DNA of 64,000 nt from Phenylobacterium sp. (lineage in GTDB: Bacteria > Pseudomonadota > Alphaproteobacteria > Caulobacterales > Caulobacteraceae), in NCBI GenBank assembly GCA_020401865.1, contig JADCAS010000020.1, forward strand, positions 95,368 to 159,367, read 5' to 3'. Below, piece by piece: positions 24,775 to 34,195 of this stretch; the first letter of the stretch is position 1, and each line of letters opens with the position of its first letter. The position numbers were made by a program, and so were the translations under genes. Under the pieces are notes generated by a model that was not told where the DNA came from, did not search any database, and worked only from the letters and a program-made list of their open reading frames with translations.

Positions 24775-25642
24775 TCCCGCCGTCCTCGACACCCGCAACA
24801 CCCGCGCCCGCGCCTGGTTTGACGCCTTGCGCGACCGCATCGTCGCGGCCTTCGAGCAGCTGGAGATCGACGCCCCCGCCGACCTCTTTCCCGGTGAACC
24901 GGCGAAGTTCGAGCTGAAGCCCTGGGTGCGCGAGGCCGGCGGCGGCGGCGTGATGGGCTTCCTGCGCGGCGGACGGTTCATCGAGAAGATGGGGTGTCAC
25001 ATCTCCCTGGTGCACGGGACCTTCACCGCGGAAATGGCCGCGAACATGCCCGGCGCCGACAAGGACCCCCGCTTCACGGCCACGGGCATCAGCCTGATCG
25101 CCCACATGCGCAGCCCCAAGGTCCCGGCGGTCCACATGAACACCCGGTTCCTGGCCACCCAGACCGGCTGGTTCGGCGGCGGGGCCGACCTGACCCCCAC
25201 CCTGGACGAGCAGCGCAGCCAGGACGCCCCGGACGCCATCACCTTCCACGCCGCCCTGAAGGCCGCCTGCGACAAGCATGACCCGGCCTGGTATCCGGAC
25301 TTCAAGGTCCGCTGCGACGAGTACTTCTACCTGCCCCACCGCAAGGAGCCCCGGGGGATCGGCGGCATTTTCTACGACCACCACAACTCCGGCGACTGGG
25401 AGCGGGACTTCCGTTTCACGCAGGATGTCGGGGAGGCCTTCCTGGACGTCTATCCCCGGATCGCCCGGGGTCGCATGCACGAGCCCTGGACCGAGGCCGA
25501 CCGGCGCGAGCAGCTCATCCGCCGGGGCCGCTATGTGGAGTTCAACCTGCTCTACGACCGCGGGACCATGTTCGGCCTGAAGACCGGCGGCAACATCGAG
25601 AGCATTCTGTCCTCCATGCCGCCCGAGGTCATCTGGCCCTGA
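24767..25642 (+). CDS. hemF: Oxygen-dependent coproporphyrinogen III oxidase
   Basis: Aerobic haem pathway step: coproporphyrinogen III to protoporphyrinogen IX. 291 aa. Family motifs: GCHISLVHGTF, VHMNTRF, GGADLTPT, HRKEPRGIGGIFYDHH and YVEFNLLYDRGT, including the conserved histidines. Translationally linked to trmL, and close to the bc1 genes that use haem. Convergent with the amidotransferase gene with no gap. Confidence 0.96.
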   Translation: MIDPAVLDTRNTRARAWFDALRDRIVAAFEQLEIDAPADLFPGEPAKFELKPWVREAGGGGVMGFLRGGRFIEKMGCHISLVHGTFTAEMAANMPGADKDPRFTATGISLIAHMRSPKVPAVHMNTRFLATQTGWFGGGADLTPTLDEQRSQDAPDAITFHAALKAACDKHDPAWYPDFKVRCDEYFYLPHRKEPRGIGGIFYDHHNSGDWERDFRFTQDVGEAFLDVYPRIARGRMHEPWTEADRREQLIRRGRYVEFNLLYDRGTMFGLKTGGNIESILSSMPPEVIWP

Positions 25643-26344
25643 TCAGCCAGCGCCGTCCTCGATGAAGCGCCGAAGACGGCGGCCAACCTCCAGCCGATCG
25701 CTTGGTCCCGCATAGCTGGCCGCCGCCGCGTCGGCCTGTTCGTCCGTGTAGCGGGTCCCCCGGCGGGCCTCGATCAAGGCTCGGGCGTAGGCGGGCTCGA
25801 ACTCCGGGTGAAGCTGGATCGAGATCGCCCGGCGCTTCGGATAGTGCAGGGCGCCGAAGGGCGTGAAGTCGCTGGCGGCCACCACCCGGGCGTCCTGTGG
25901 AGGCTCCACCACCTGGTCCTGGTGGGAGGCGGCGACGGCGAGAGCCGGCAGGTCCGAGAGCCACCCGCCCGGCCGGGTCTCATAGCGATGAAGGCCGACG
26001 CCCCAGCCCTTGGGCGACTTGATCACCCGACCCCCGAAAGCCTCCGCCATGACCTGGTGCCCGAAGCAGACTCCCACCAGGGCCGTGCGCCCCGAGGCGG
26101 CGGTCAGGAAGGCCTTCAACGGCGCAATCCAGGGGAGCGGATCGTAGACGCCGGCGGACGACCCGGTCACCAGACAAGCGTCGAAAGCGGAGGGATCGGC
26201 CGGCAGCCGCCCGGCTGTGACATCGAAGGTCTCGGCGGAGTCGCCCTCTCCAAGGAGCAGCCTGCGGAACATGGCGGGATAGTCGCCGTAGCGCCCGACA
26301 AGGTCGCCCGGCGGCGCCCCGGTCTCCAGGATGGCCAGCCGCAC
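25643..26344 (-). CDS. Class I glutamine amidotransferase-like protein
   Basis: 233 aa. The nucleophile is Cys93 in GVCFGHQVMAEAFGG; the His-Glu pair is in SIQLHPEFEPAY. This is the stand-alone GATase form (GuaA-N-like) often annotated as GMP synthase-like or gamma-glutamyl hydrolase-like. No synthase partner is adjacent. It is 2 bp downstream of the CCA-transferase gene, so they are co-transcribed. The substrate is unknown. Confidence 0.85.
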   Translation of the reverse strand: MRLAILETGAPPGDLVGRYGDYPAMFRRLLLGEGDSAETFDVTAGRLPADPSAFDACLVTGSSAGVYDPLPWIAPLKAFLTAASGRTALVGVCFGHQVMAEAFGGRVIKSPKGWGVGLHRYETRPGGWLSDLPALAVAASHQDQVVEPPQDARVVAASDFTPFGALHYPKRRAISIQLHPEFEPAYARALIEARRGTRYTDEQADAAAASYAGPSDRLEVGRRLRRFIEDGAG

Positions 26345-26346
26345 CC

Positions 26347-27612
26347 TCAGGTCTCCAGCCCGCGCAGGATGGCCGCGAGGCGCTCTCGCAGGGCCGCAGC
26401 GTCATCCGGGAAGTCCTCGTCCATCCACCAGGCCTCGAGCTCGCGCAGGGCCTCGCCGACCAGGGGTCCTGGTCGGGCGCCGGCGGCCACGACATCCGCG
26501 CCGGACAGGCCGAGAGTGCGGGGGGTCCAGGCCTGCGCCAGCGCGATCTGCTCGCGCCAGTCCTGAGCGGCCGGGCTATGGGGCGCGCGGGACCAGGCCA
26601 GTCGCAGGCGATCCAGGGTCACGGCCGCACCCAGCAGGTGCATGACCCTTCTCTGCTCGCGCGGCGACGCCCAGCTGGCCAGCCGGGGCTCGCGGCCGGC
26701 TGCGGCGATCAGCCTGTCCCTCTGGGCCCCGGAGAGCCGCAGGCGCTCCGCCTCCCGGGCGACCTCGGCCGGCGTTTCCGGGAACAGCGCGCCCAATCGC
26801 AGAAGAGCGTCGGGGCCCGAGCCTTCCAATATCTCGACCTCGAACAGTCCTTCGAAGCGGGACAGGTCGCCGGCGTGCGGCAGGACGTGCGCCAGAACGC
26901 CCGTGGCCGCCATCAGCCGGACGGAGGGCCTCGGATCCGCAGCGTCCAGGAGGGACAGGAGCTCCTTCAGGACCCGCTCGGCGGGCAGGGAGGTCAGGCT
27001 GCCCGCCTGGCCGGCGCAGGCGGCCGCAGCGGCGGGGTCCGGCTCCCCGCGCCCGTAGCGGGCCAGGAAACGGAAATAGCGGAGGATGCGCAGATGATCC
27101 TCGGCGATCCGGCGGTCAGCCTCGCCGACAAAGGCGATCCGGCCCTCCCGGGCCGCCGCCAGCCCCTGGCCGGTCGGATCGAAGACCCGGCCCCTGCGGT
27201 CGGCGTAGAGGGCGTTGAGGGTGAAATCCCTCCGGGCCGCATCCTCGGCCCAGTCGGAGGTGAAGGCCACGATCGCACGGCGGCCATCGGTCTCCACATC
27301 CCGCCTCAGGGTGGTGATTTCGAAGCCGCGCCCGCCGCTGACGGCGGTGATCGTGCCGTGGTCCAGCCCGGTCGGGACGGCCTTCAGTCCGGCGGCCTCG
27401 AGGGCGGCGACCACAGCCGGAGGTTCCAGGCGCGTCGCCAGGTCGACGTCGGCGACGGCGCGGCCCATGACGGCGTTGCGAACGCAGCCGCCGACAAAGC
27501 GGACGCAGTCGGCCCCTCCGGCCGCCTCCAGGGCGTCGAGTACGGCGGCGGCGGCCGGATCCTCCAGCCAGGCCGCGCCCTCAAGCACGAAATCCGGGGT
27601 CGGACCGCTCAC
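26347..27612 (-). CDS. CCA tRNA nucleotidyltransferase / poly(A) polymerase family
   Basis: 421 aa class II nucleotidyltransferase. The head domain has FVGGCVRNAVMGRAVADVDLAT, with the GG and DxD metal-binding residues. ARRDFTLNALYADRRGRVFDP and EDHLRILRYFRFLARYG are the following conserved blocks. It adds or repairs the 3' CCA of tRNAs; alphaproteobacterial members of this clade are usually the only CCA enzyme. It overlaps the Nudix gene by 4 bp. Confidence 0.92.
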   Translation of the reverse strand: MSGPTPDFVLEGAAWLEDPAAAAVLDALEAAGGADCVRFVGGCVRNAVMGRAVADVDLATRLEPPAVVAALEAAGLKAVPTGLDHGTITAVSGGRGFEITTLRRDVETDGRRAIVAFTSDWAEDAARRDFTLNALYADRRGRVFDPTGQGLAAAREGRIAFVGEADRRIAEDHLRILRYFRFLARYGRGEPDPAAAAACAGQAGSLTSLPAERVLKELLSLLDAADPRPSVRLMAATGVLAHVLPHAGDLSRFEGLFEVEILEGSGPDALLRLGALFPETPAEVAREAERLRLSGAQRDRLIAAAGREPRLASWASPREQRRVMHLLGAAVTLDRLRLAWSRAPHSPAAQDWREQIALAQAWTPRTLGLSGADVVAAGARPGPLVGEALRELEAWWMDEDFPDDAAALRERLAAILRGLET

Positions 27613-28262
27613 GCGGGCGCCCCGAAGAGGCGGTGGGACAGGACCCTCAGCATCCCCGCCGTGGCCCCCCAGATGAACCGGTCCTCATGGGTCATGGCGT
27701 AGAACCGGCGACTGCCGCCGTCCGGCAGCTGACGCTCGTGGGTCTCGTGGTTGGCCCCGTCCATGAGGAAGGCGAAGGGCGTCTCGAAGATGTCCGCCAC
27801 CTCGTCAGGATTGGGCTGGAGATTGAAACCATCCTCGATGAAGGCCACCACCGGGGTGACGAGGTATCCCGTCCCCGTCCGGTAGGGCGTGGAGAGCCCG
27901 ACGGGTGACACGAAGCCAGGCGCCAGCCCCACCTCTTCCTCAGCCTCGCGGAGCGCCGTCCCCCAGGGCGTTTCATCCGCATCACAGCGCCCACCCGGGA
28001 AGGCGACCTGGCCGGCATGCCGGCGCAGGGTGTCGAGCCGCGTGGTGAGAAGGACCGAAAACCCGTGCGACCGCTCGATCAGTCCCACCAGGACGGCGGC
28101 GGGGGTCAGACTTTCCAGAGGCGGGAAGTACGGGTCAGGCTCGAAGTCGAAGTCCGAGCTGATCTCGTCCAGGGTCCTGTCGGCCAGGGGGTCCAGACGC
28201 TCAGCCAGGCGCGCCTCCAGCAAGGGCCGGGCGCCAGGGGCCGCCAGCTGATGAGGGCTCAC
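27609..28262 (-). CDS. Nudix hydrolase, CoA pyrophosphatase type
   Basis: 217 aa. The Nudix box is complete: [20 protein letters not shown] followed by EVGL, supplying the metal-binding glutamates. The upstream [12 protein letters not shown] and downstream [20 protein letters not shown] segments match the YeaB/NudL CoA-pyrophosphatase group, which cleaves CoA to phosphopantetheine and 3',5'-ADP. It overlaps DUF1285 upstream and the CCA enzyme downstream by 4 bp each. Confidence 0.9.
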   Translation of the reverse strand: MSPHQLAAPGARPLLEARLAERLDPLADRTLDEISSDFDFEPDPYFPPLESLTPAAVLVGLIERSHGFSVLLTTRLDTLRRHAGQVAFPGGRCDADETPWGTALREAEEEVGLAPGFVSPVGLSTPYRTGTGYLVTPVVAFIEDGFNLQPNPDEVADIFETPFAFLMDGANHETHERQLPDGGSRRFYAMTHEDRFIWGATAGMLRVLSHRLFGAPA

Positions 28263-28822
28263 GCCGCGCCGTCCCCGGAGGCGCCCAGATCGAAGGCCGC
28301 GCCGCCTGACCGGATCTCCAGCCGCCCCGCCGCCTCGTCGGCCATCTCCACCAGTTCGTAAAAGACGGGCCGGGCGACCAGCGCCTCCAGTCCGCGCCGC
28401 ACGTGCAGGTAGGGCCTTGGCTCGCCGGTGTTCGGGTCGGTCTCCACTCGCAGGCCATTGTCCGGGCCGGCGCGAACCTCGTCGCCGACATTGGTCTGGA
28501 AGACCAGATCCTCGCCGTCCCGGTCCACCCGCACGGCGATGAACGGGGCGTCCTCCACCGTGATCTTCATCTTCTCCACCGGCGTGACCAGGTGGAAGCC
28601 GTCCGGATCCTTCCTCAGGACGGTGGAGAACAGGCGCACAAGCGCCTCGCGGCCGATCGGCGTTCCCTCATGGAACCACTGTCCATTACGCTTGATGACG
28701 ATGTCGATGTCGCCGCAGTGGGCGGGGTTCCACAGGTGTACGGGAGGCAGGCCGCGCCCCGGCGCCTGCCGCGCGGCTGCGGCCACGCCGTCAAGGCCGG
28801 AAGTGTGCTGAGTCTCGGACAT
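28259..28822 (-). CDS. DUF1285 domain-containing protein
   Basis: 187 aa from the ATG at 28822 ([10 protein letters not shown]); a GTG at 28843 would add seven residues. [32 protein letters not shown] is the hallmark first half, and [25 protein letters not shown] the second. Cytoplasmic, two related beta-rich lobes. Always linked to the Nudix and CCA genes in relatives as I recall; function unknown. First gene of the four-gene operon down to the amidotransferase. Confidence 0.87.
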   Translation of the reverse strand: MSETQHTSGLDGVAAAARQAPGRGLPPVHLWNPAHCGDIDIVIKRNGQWFHEGTPIGREALVRLFSTVLRKDPDGFHLVTPVEKMKITVEDAPFIAVRVDRDGEDLVFQTNVGDEVRAGPDNGLRVETDPNTGEPRPYLHVRRGLEALVARPVFYELVEMADEAAGRLEIRSGGAAFDLGASGDGAA

Positions 28823-28871
28823 GTCACAAAGGTAGGCCCGCACGCCCTCAGGCTCAACCTCGGGGCCGTCC

Positions 28872-29363
28872 TCAGGGACGGACCGGTCCCGCGAGCGGCC
28901 CGGCGGCCCCCCGGGCGAGGACCCGCTTCGGATCCACAGGGCCCGGGAGCCTCACGCCCGCCGTGGGCGGGACGGCGTAGCCGAAGCGCTCGAAGAAGGG
29001 CGGATCCCCCACCAGGAGGATGGGACCCTCCCCAAGGGCGTCGGCGGCGGCGCCGGCGTGCGCCACCAGCCGGCCGCCCAGGCCGTCCAACCGCCGGCCG
29101 GTGTGCACCGCGAGGGGGCCAAGAAAGAGGGCCGGGATTGCGCCGATGTGGATGTCCCAAAGTCGGACCAGGCCGACGATTTCTCCCCCCGCCTCTGCGC
29201 AGAAGGACAAATCCGGGCGAAACCGGGCGAACTCGCGCACCCGCTCCGAGACCTTCACGAAGCGCCCCGGACCAAAGGCGTGGTCCAGCAGGGCCTGAAT
29301 CCCCGCAGCGTCTGCAGGCGTTTCAGGGCGGATCACCGTTTCTGTTTCGTGGATGTCCGCCAA
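28872..29363 (-). CDS. GNAT family N-acetyltransferase (YhbS-like)
   Basis: 163 aa. [23 protein letters not shown] opens the fold, followed by [20 protein letters not shown], which holds the acetyl-CoA pyrophosphate loop, and [19 protein letters not shown], typical of the YhbS subgroup. The acceptor substrate is unknown. It is 49 bp upstream of the DUF1285 start and may belong to the same transcript. Confidence 0.85.
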   Translation of the reverse strand: MADIHETETVIRPETPADAAGIQALLDHAFGPGRFVKVSERVREFARFRPDLSFCAEAGGEIVGLVRLWDIHIGAIPALFLGPLAVHTGRRLDGLGGRLVAHAGAAADALGEGPILLVGDPPFFERFGYAVPPTAGVRLPGPVDPKRVLARGAAGPLAGPVRP

Positions 29364-29426
29364 GATTCCCCCCCAGGCGCGAGGGCCGGGCGTTTAGGGC
29401 CGCAGGCCGGTCGCGTCAACACCGCG

Positions 29427-29702
29427 TCAGAGCCAGTTGCGCGGCCAGGCCTCTCCCAGGGGACGCACCTCCCCCGCCAGGAGCCCCTTCCGGCGCATGG
29501 CGATATCGGTCAGAGACGAGAGGGCCTGAACAGGCTCGATCCCCCCGCGCGGCCCAGAGGCCAGAGGCGCCTCCGTTGCGGCGGCGTCCACCGCCTTCCA
29601 CTCCGCCTGGCCCTGGTCGGCGAACCCCACGGCGAAGAACAGCCGGCGGGGCTCCAGCCCGTCGGCAGGCTCCGTCAGGACCGCAATCAACCATCCAGGC
29701 AT
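29427..29702 (-). CDS. Small conserved hypothetical protein
   Basis: 91 aa from the ATG at 29702, with GGAG 8 bp upstream (MPGWLIAVLTEPADG). The frame continues upstream but towards the divergent MFS gene. It contains ADGLEPRRLFFAVGFADQGQAEWKAVDAA and ends RPLGEAWPRNWL. No signal peptide or known domain. Credible because of ribosome-binding site and codon use. Confidence 0.55.
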   Translation of the reverse strand: MPGWLIAVLTEPADGLEPRRLFFAVGFADQGQAEWKAVDAAATEAPLASGPRGGIEPVQALSSLTDIAMRRKGLLAGEVRPLGEAWPRNWL

Positions 29703-29787
29703 CCAGAACTCCTCAAGGGCGTGCGCGGGGGTGCAGGTCCGGGCCCAAGTTGCCGTGCGCCGGGCTTCAGGCCAAGCTGCCGTGACA

Positions 29788-31050
29788 ATGAGCGAGTCCG
29801 AAACCTCCAGCGACGTCGACGCCGCCACCCTCAGGGCCCTGATGGGCCGACCCGACTACCTGCGCTTCTGGCTCTCCCGGGTGGCCGCGACCCTGGGCGT
29901 CCAGATCCAGAGCGTGGCCCTGGGCTGGCAGGTCTACGCCGTGGCGCGGGAGACCATGAACGTCGCCCAATCGGCTTTCTTTGTCGGGATGATCGGCCTG
30001 GCCGCCTTCATCCCGGTCTTCCTGCTCGCCCTGCCCGCCGGCGAGGCGGCGGATCGCTACGACCGTAAGACGATCCTGCGGCTCTGCTACGCCGCGGAGA
30101 TCGCCACCGCCCTGGTCCTGGTCGCCGCCTCCGTCTTCGGATTCGCCAGCCTGACCCTGCTGCTGGTCCTGTCAGCGGCCTTCGGGGCCAGCCGCGCCTT
30201 CATGGGGCCGGCCGGGACGGCGCTGGGGCCCATGCTTGTGCCCCGGTCCCTCCTGCCCCGCGCCATCGCCCTGAACTCCCTCGCCTGGCAGGGCGCCTCC
30301 ATCATCGGGCCCGCCATCGGGGGCCTGCTGGTCGCCCTGTCTCCGGCCGCCTCCTACGCTGGCGCCGCGGGCCTCTATCTCTTCGCCCTGGCCTGCATCC
30401 ACGGGATCCGGGGGAACACCCAGCCCGAGGTCAATCCCGGCTCCCGCTGGGCCCTCATGAAGGAGGGGCTGGCCTATGTCTGGACCAACAAGATCGTCTT
30501 CGGCGCCATCTCTCTGGACCTCGTGGCCGTCCTGCTCGGCGGGGCGACCGCCCTCCTCCCCGTCTTCGCCCGCGACGTCCTGCATGTGGGGCCCGAGGGC
30601 TTCGGCCTCCTGCGCGCCAGCCCCGCCATCGGGGCCACCCTGGTGGCGATCTACCTCGCCCGCAATCCGATCCGCCGCCGGGCGGGACCGGTCATGTTCG
30701 CCGGGGTCGCTGTCTTCGGCCTGGCCACCATCGTCTTCGGTCGTTCGACCTCCCTGCCCCTCTCCGTCCTGGCTCTGGCCGTGCTGGGCGGGGCGGACAT
30801 GCTGAGCGTCTTCGTCCGCCAGACCCTGGTCCAGATCGTCACGCCGGACGCCATGCGCGGCCGGGTGGCGGCGGTCTCTTCCCTCTTCATCGGGGCGTCC
30901 AACGAGTTGGGGGAATTCGAGAGCGGTGTCGTCGCCCGATTCCTGGGCCCGGTCGGCGCGGCGGTCTCCGGCGGGGTCGGCGCCGTCCTGGCGACCGGCC
31001 TTTGGGCCCGGATCTTTCCTGACTTGCGCAAGGCCGACCGCCTCGAATAA
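29788..31050 (+). CDS. MFS transporter (EntS-like, MFS_3 family)
   Basis: 420 aa from MSESETSS, with 10-12 hydrophobic segments. The N-terminal RPDYLRFWLSRVAATLGVQIQSVALGWQVY and the FGASRAFMGPAGTALGPMLVP segment fit the MFS_3/DUF894 group, which includes the enterobactin exporter EntS. Exported substrate unknown; no siderophore genes are nearby. Starts further upstream (29731) lack conservation. Confidence 0.87.
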   Translation: MSESETSSDVDAATLRALMGRPDYLRFWLSRVAATLGVQIQSVALGWQVYAVARETMNVAQSAFFVGMIGLAAFIPVFLLALPAGEAADRYDRKTILRLCYAAEIATALVLVAASVFGFASLTLLLVLSAAFGASRAFMGPAGTALGPMLVPRSLLPRAIALNSLAWQGASIIGPAIGGLLVALSPAASYAGAAGLYLFALACIHGIRGNTQPEVNPGSRWALMKEGLAYVWTNKIVFGAISLDLVAVLLGGATALLPVFARDVLHVGPEGFGLLRASPAIGATLVAIYLARNPIRRRAGPVMFAGVAVFGLATIVFGRSTSLPLSVLALAVLGGADMLSVFVRQTLVQIVTPDAMRGRVAAVSSLFIGASNELGEFESGVVARFLGPVGAAVSGGVGAVLATGLWARIFPDLRKADRLE

Positions 31051-31086
31051 CTGGCGGCGCGATCAATTTCATCGGGAGGCATTTCA

Positions 31087-32031
31087 ATGGGCGCACTTGA
31101 CGGGAAGGTGGTTCTGGTCACCGGGGGCGGCAACGGCATTGGCCGCGACTGCGCGCTCATCGCGGCCCAGGAAGGCGCCAGGGTCGTCGTCAACGACCTG
31201 GGCGGCGGCCTGAAGGGTGGCGACGAAGGCGACGCTGGCCCCGCCGAGGCGGTGGCCCGGGAAATCCGCGCCGCGGGCGGCGAGGCGGTCTCCAACTCCG
31301 AGAGCGTCACCAACTACAAGTCCGTGCAGGGCATGGTCGAGCAGGCCCTGGATGCCTTTGGCGGCCTGCATGCGGTGATCAATCCCGCCGGCATCCTGCG
31401 CGACGTCATGTTCCACAAGATGAGCGAGGACGACTGGGACAGGGTCATCGACGTCCACATGCGCGGCTCCTTCAACGTCGCCCGGGCCACCATCGAGCTG
31501 TTCCGCGAGCAGAACGACGGCGCCTACATGTTCTTCACCTCGACCTCGGGCCTGTTCGGCAACATCGGCCAGGCCAACTACGGCGCGGCCAAGATGGGCA
31601 TCGCCGGTCTGTCGCGGATCATCGCCATGGAGGGCGCCCGCAACAATGTGCGCTCCAACTGCCTGGCCCCCGTGGCCTGGACCCGCATGACCCAGTCCGT
31701 GCCGGTCAAGGACGAGGCCGCCGCGGCCCGCCGCGCCGTGATGGCCGAGAAGATCCGCGCCGACCAGCCGGCCCGTTTCTCCGTCGCCATGGTGGCCCCG
31801 GCCGCGGCGCACGTGTCAGGCCAGATCTTCGGCGCCTCGGGCGAGAACATCATCCTGTACTCCCAGCCCCGTCCGATCGAGACGGTGACCAAGGAAGAGG
31901 GCTGGACCGTCCAGACCATCCTCGACGAGGCCGTGCCGAAGATGGCGCCCAAGTTCTTCGACCTGAACCGCGGCCCCCTGCCGGGTGGCAACAACGCCCA
32001 GCAGCCGGCGACCGCCAAGCCCGCGTCCTGA
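31087..32031 (+). CDS. SDR oxidoreductase (3-hydroxyacyl-CoA dehydrogenase type)
   Basis: 314 aa. NAD-binding VTGGGNGIGRDCALIAAQEG, then VVVNDLGGG, catalytic YGAAK with the preceding Ser in TSTSGLFG. The long acidic-linker N-terminus and the extra C-terminal segment resemble the dehydrogenase part of peroxisomal multifunctional enzyme 2, so a role in acyl-CoA beta-oxidation is likely but inferred. GGGAGG lies 8 bp upstream of the ATG. Confidence 0.85.
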   Translation: MGALDGKVVLVTGGGNGIGRDCALIAAQEGARVVVNDLGGGLKGGDEGDAGPAEAVAREIRAAGGEAVSNSESVTNYKSVQGMVEQALDAFGGLHAVINPAGILRDVMFHKMSEDDWDRVIDVHMRGSFNVARATIELFREQNDGAYMFFTSTSGLFGNIGQANYGAAKMGIAGLSRIIAMEGARNNVRSNCLAPVAWTRMTQSVPVKDEAAAARRAVMAEKIRADQPARFSVAMVAPAAAHVSGQIFGASGENIILYSQPRPIETVTKEEGWTVQTILDEAVPKMAPKFFDLNRGPLPGGNNAQQPATAKPAS

Positions 32032-32039
32032 GACCAGCT

Positions 32040-32090
32040 CCCCGGCCAGGCCCTGACCTGGCCGGGGACGCCGACCGTGGAATCGGCGTC
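32040..32090 (+). terminator. Two consecutive hairpins after the SDR gene
   Basis: A perfect 11-bp stem (32040-32050 with 32057-32067, 6-nt loop) lies 8 bp beyond the stop. An 8-bp stem, GACGCCGA / TCGGCGTC (32067-32074 with 32083-32090), follows at once. Neither is followed by a T-run, so termination would be weak or Rho-assisted, or the hairpins may insulate the Ada-AlkA gene. Confidence 0.45.
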
Positions 32091-32135
32091 CGAAAACCGC
32101 CAGACATTCGCCTCGGAAAAGACCATGCTGAGGCC

Positions 32136-33623
32136 ATGGATCTGGATCCCGCCGCCAGTTTTCGCGCCTTCGCCACCCGGGATGTCCGCCTCGACGGGCA
32201 GTTGTTCGGGGGCGTGGTTACGACCGGAATCTACTGCCGGCCCGTCTGTCCGGCCCGGAAGCCCCGGCCGGAGAATGTGCGCTTCTTCAGCTCGGCGGCG
32301 GCGGCGCAGCTTGCTGGCTTCCGGCCCTGCCTGAGATGCCGCCCGGAAGCCGCGCCGGAGCTCGGCGCCTGGAACGGGACCGCCAACACGGTTTCGCGCG
32401 CCCTCGCCCTGATCGACCTCGGGGCCCTGGACAACGGCGACATGCAGGACCTGGCAGGGCGCCTGGGCGTGGGAGAGCGACATCTCAGACGCCTGTTCCA
32501 GGAGCATCTGGGAGCCTCCCCGGTCGCTGTGGCCCAGACCCGGCGGCTGCATATGGCCCACCGACTGATCCGGGAGACCGGACTCTCCATGTCAGAGGTC
32601 GCCCTCGCCTCCGGCTTCGGCAGCCTGCGGCGCTTCAACGAGGCCTTCCGGGCCGCCTGTGGCCGGACGCCCTCCAGCCTGCGCCGCCGCCCCGGCGCAG
32701 AGGCGGGCCTGTCCGATGGCGTTACCCTGCGACTTGCCTACCGACCGCCCTACGACTGGCCCCGGATGCTGGACTTCTTCGCTCAACGGCAGGTGGAGGG
32801 GGTCGAGCGGATCGACGGCCAGGCCTATGTGCGGACCCTGGCGGTCGCGGGCGCCGCCGGCGTGGTCCGTGTCGAGCCCGGGCGGGGCGACACCCTGTCC
32901 GCCAGTCTCTGGTTTCCGGACCTCCGCGTCCTTCCCCGGATCCTGGCCCAGATTCGCAGGGTTTTCGACCTTGCCCTGGACCCTGAGCCCGTGCGGGCGC
33001 ATCTCGGCGAGGATCCTGAACTTGGCCCCCTGGTCGCCCGGTATCCCGGCCTTCGGGCGCCCGGCGCCTGGGATGGCTTCGAGACGGCGGTCAGAGCCAT
33101 CCTCGGCCAGCAGGTGACGGTTGTCGCCGCGCGGGGTCTGGCCAGCCGGCTGGCGGCCAACCATGGCGCCCACATCGACACCGAGCCCGCACGCCGGTTC
33201 GGCCTGGGCAGGTTGTTCCCGGGACCGGACCGACTCGCCGGGCTTGACCCCGAATCCCTGCCCATGCCCCGGGCGCGCGGCAGGGCCCTGGCGGCCATCG
33301 CCCGCCTGGCGAGGGAGGATGCCCAACTGTTCGCTCCGGGCCAGGATCTCGAAGGCGCCGTCGACAGGCTCTCTGCCCTTCCCGGGGTGGGCGCCTGGAC
33401 CGCCCAATACATCGCCATGCGCGCCCTTCGCGAGCCGGACGCCTTCCCGCATTCGGACCTGGCCCTCCTGAGGGCGGCTGCAGACCCGGAAGGTCGCAGG
33501 CCCACCCCCGAAGCCCTGCTGGCGCGGGCTGAGGCCTGGCGTCCCTGGCGGGCCTATGCCGCCGCCCATCTCTGGGCGAAGGACGCCGACGCCGCATCCC
33601 CCCGCAAAGGACCCGCCGAATGA
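32136..33623 (+). CDS. Ada N-domain / AraC HTH / AlkA glycosylase fusion
   Basis: 495 aa. Residues 1-75 are an Ada metal-binding domain with Cys34, Cys38, Cys65 and Cys68, the same spacing as Cys38/42/69/72 of E. coli Ada; Cys34 would accept methyl from phosphotriesters. Residues 80-185 form an AraC-type HTH (LAGRLGVGERHLRRLFQEHLG). About 200-480 is an AlkA 3-methyladenine glycosylase with ILGQQVTVVAARGLASRLA and the helix-hairpin-helix LPGVGAWTAQYIAMRAL, with catalytic Asp in FPHSDLAL. It overlaps ogt by 4 bp. Confidence 0.93.
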   Translation: MDLDPAASFRAFATRDVRLDGQLFGGVVTTGIYCRPVCPARKPRPENVRFFSSAAAAQLAGFRPCLRCRPEAAPELGAWNGTANTVSRALALIDLGALDNGDMQDLAGRLGVGERHLRRLFQEHLGASPVAVAQTRRLHMAHRLIRETGLSMSEVALASGFGSLRRFNEAFRAACGRTPSSLRRRPGAEAGLSDGVTLRLAYRPPYDWPRMLDFFAQRQVEGVERIDGQAYVRTLAVAGAAGVVRVEPGRGDTLSASLWFPDLRVLPRILAQIRRVFDLALDPEPVRAHLGEDPELGPLVARYPGLRAPGAWDGFETAVRAILGQQVTVVAARGLASRLAANHGAHIDTEPARRFGLGRLFPGPDRLAGLDPESLPMPRARGRALAAIARLAREDAQLFAPGQDLEGAVDRLSALPGVGAWTAQYIAMRALREPDAFPHSDLALLRAAADPEGRRPTPEALLARAEAWRPWRAYAAAHLWAKDADAASPRKGPAE

Positions 33624-34195
33624 AGATCGACGCGCCGCCGCCCCGCCGACTGACGGTCTCGGAGGTCTCCTCACCCATTGGCCGGATCGAGGTGATCCTC
33701 GACGAGGCGGGGATCCTCCGGGGCCTCGACTTCGGCTCAGGCCTGCCCCGCATCCGCCAGCGCATGGCGCGCCTGTATCCCGGACCTCTCCTGGAGACGG
33801 GTGCGGCGCTGCCTCGCGTGTCCGAGGCCCTGGGCGGATATTTCGAGGGCGATCCGGACGCCCTGGCCGGCCTCGACTGCGCCACGGCGGGGACCCGCTT
33901 CCAGGAGCAGGTCTGGACGGCCCTGTGCGACATCCCCGGGGGCGCGACCCGAAGCTATCTCGACATCGCCATCCAGGTCGGCGCGCCCCGGGCCGTCCGG
34001 GCGGTGGGCCTGGCGAATGGAGCCAACCCCGTGGCCCTGCTGATCCCCTGCCATCGGGTGGTCGGCCGGTCAGGCGCCCTGAACGGTTATGCGGGAGGGC
34101 TGGAGCGCAAGGCCTGGCTACTGGCTCACGAAGAGGCGTCTTCAGGGCCGGACACGCGGGCCCGGCGCCAGTCCTCGACGGTCATCTCCCAGTAG
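33620..34195 (+). CDS. ogt: Methylated-DNA--[protein]-cysteine S-methyltransferase
   Basis: 191 aa suicide enzyme removing methyl from O6-methylguanine. The acceptor Cys is in LIPCHRVVG, followed by ALNGYAGGLERKAWLL. Its start overlaps the upstream Ada-AlkA fusion (ATGA), so the two supply between them all three activities of the Ada response. The last 70 bp overlap the convergent GNAT gene tail to tail. Confidence 0.92.
   Translation: MKIDAPPPRRLTVSEVSSPIGRIEVILDEAGILRGLDFGSGLPRIRQRMARLYPGPLLETGAALPRVSEALGGYFEGDPDALAGLDCATAGTRFQEQVWTALCDIPGGATRSYLDIAIQVGAPRAVRAVGLANGANPVALLIPCHRVVGRSGALNGYAGGLERKAWLLAHEEASSGPDTRARRQSSTVISQ

Noticed and set aside
25643..26344. GMP synthase (guaA)
   Set aside because: Only the amidotransferase domain is present; the ATP-pyrophosphatase and dimerisation domains are missing and not encoded next to it.
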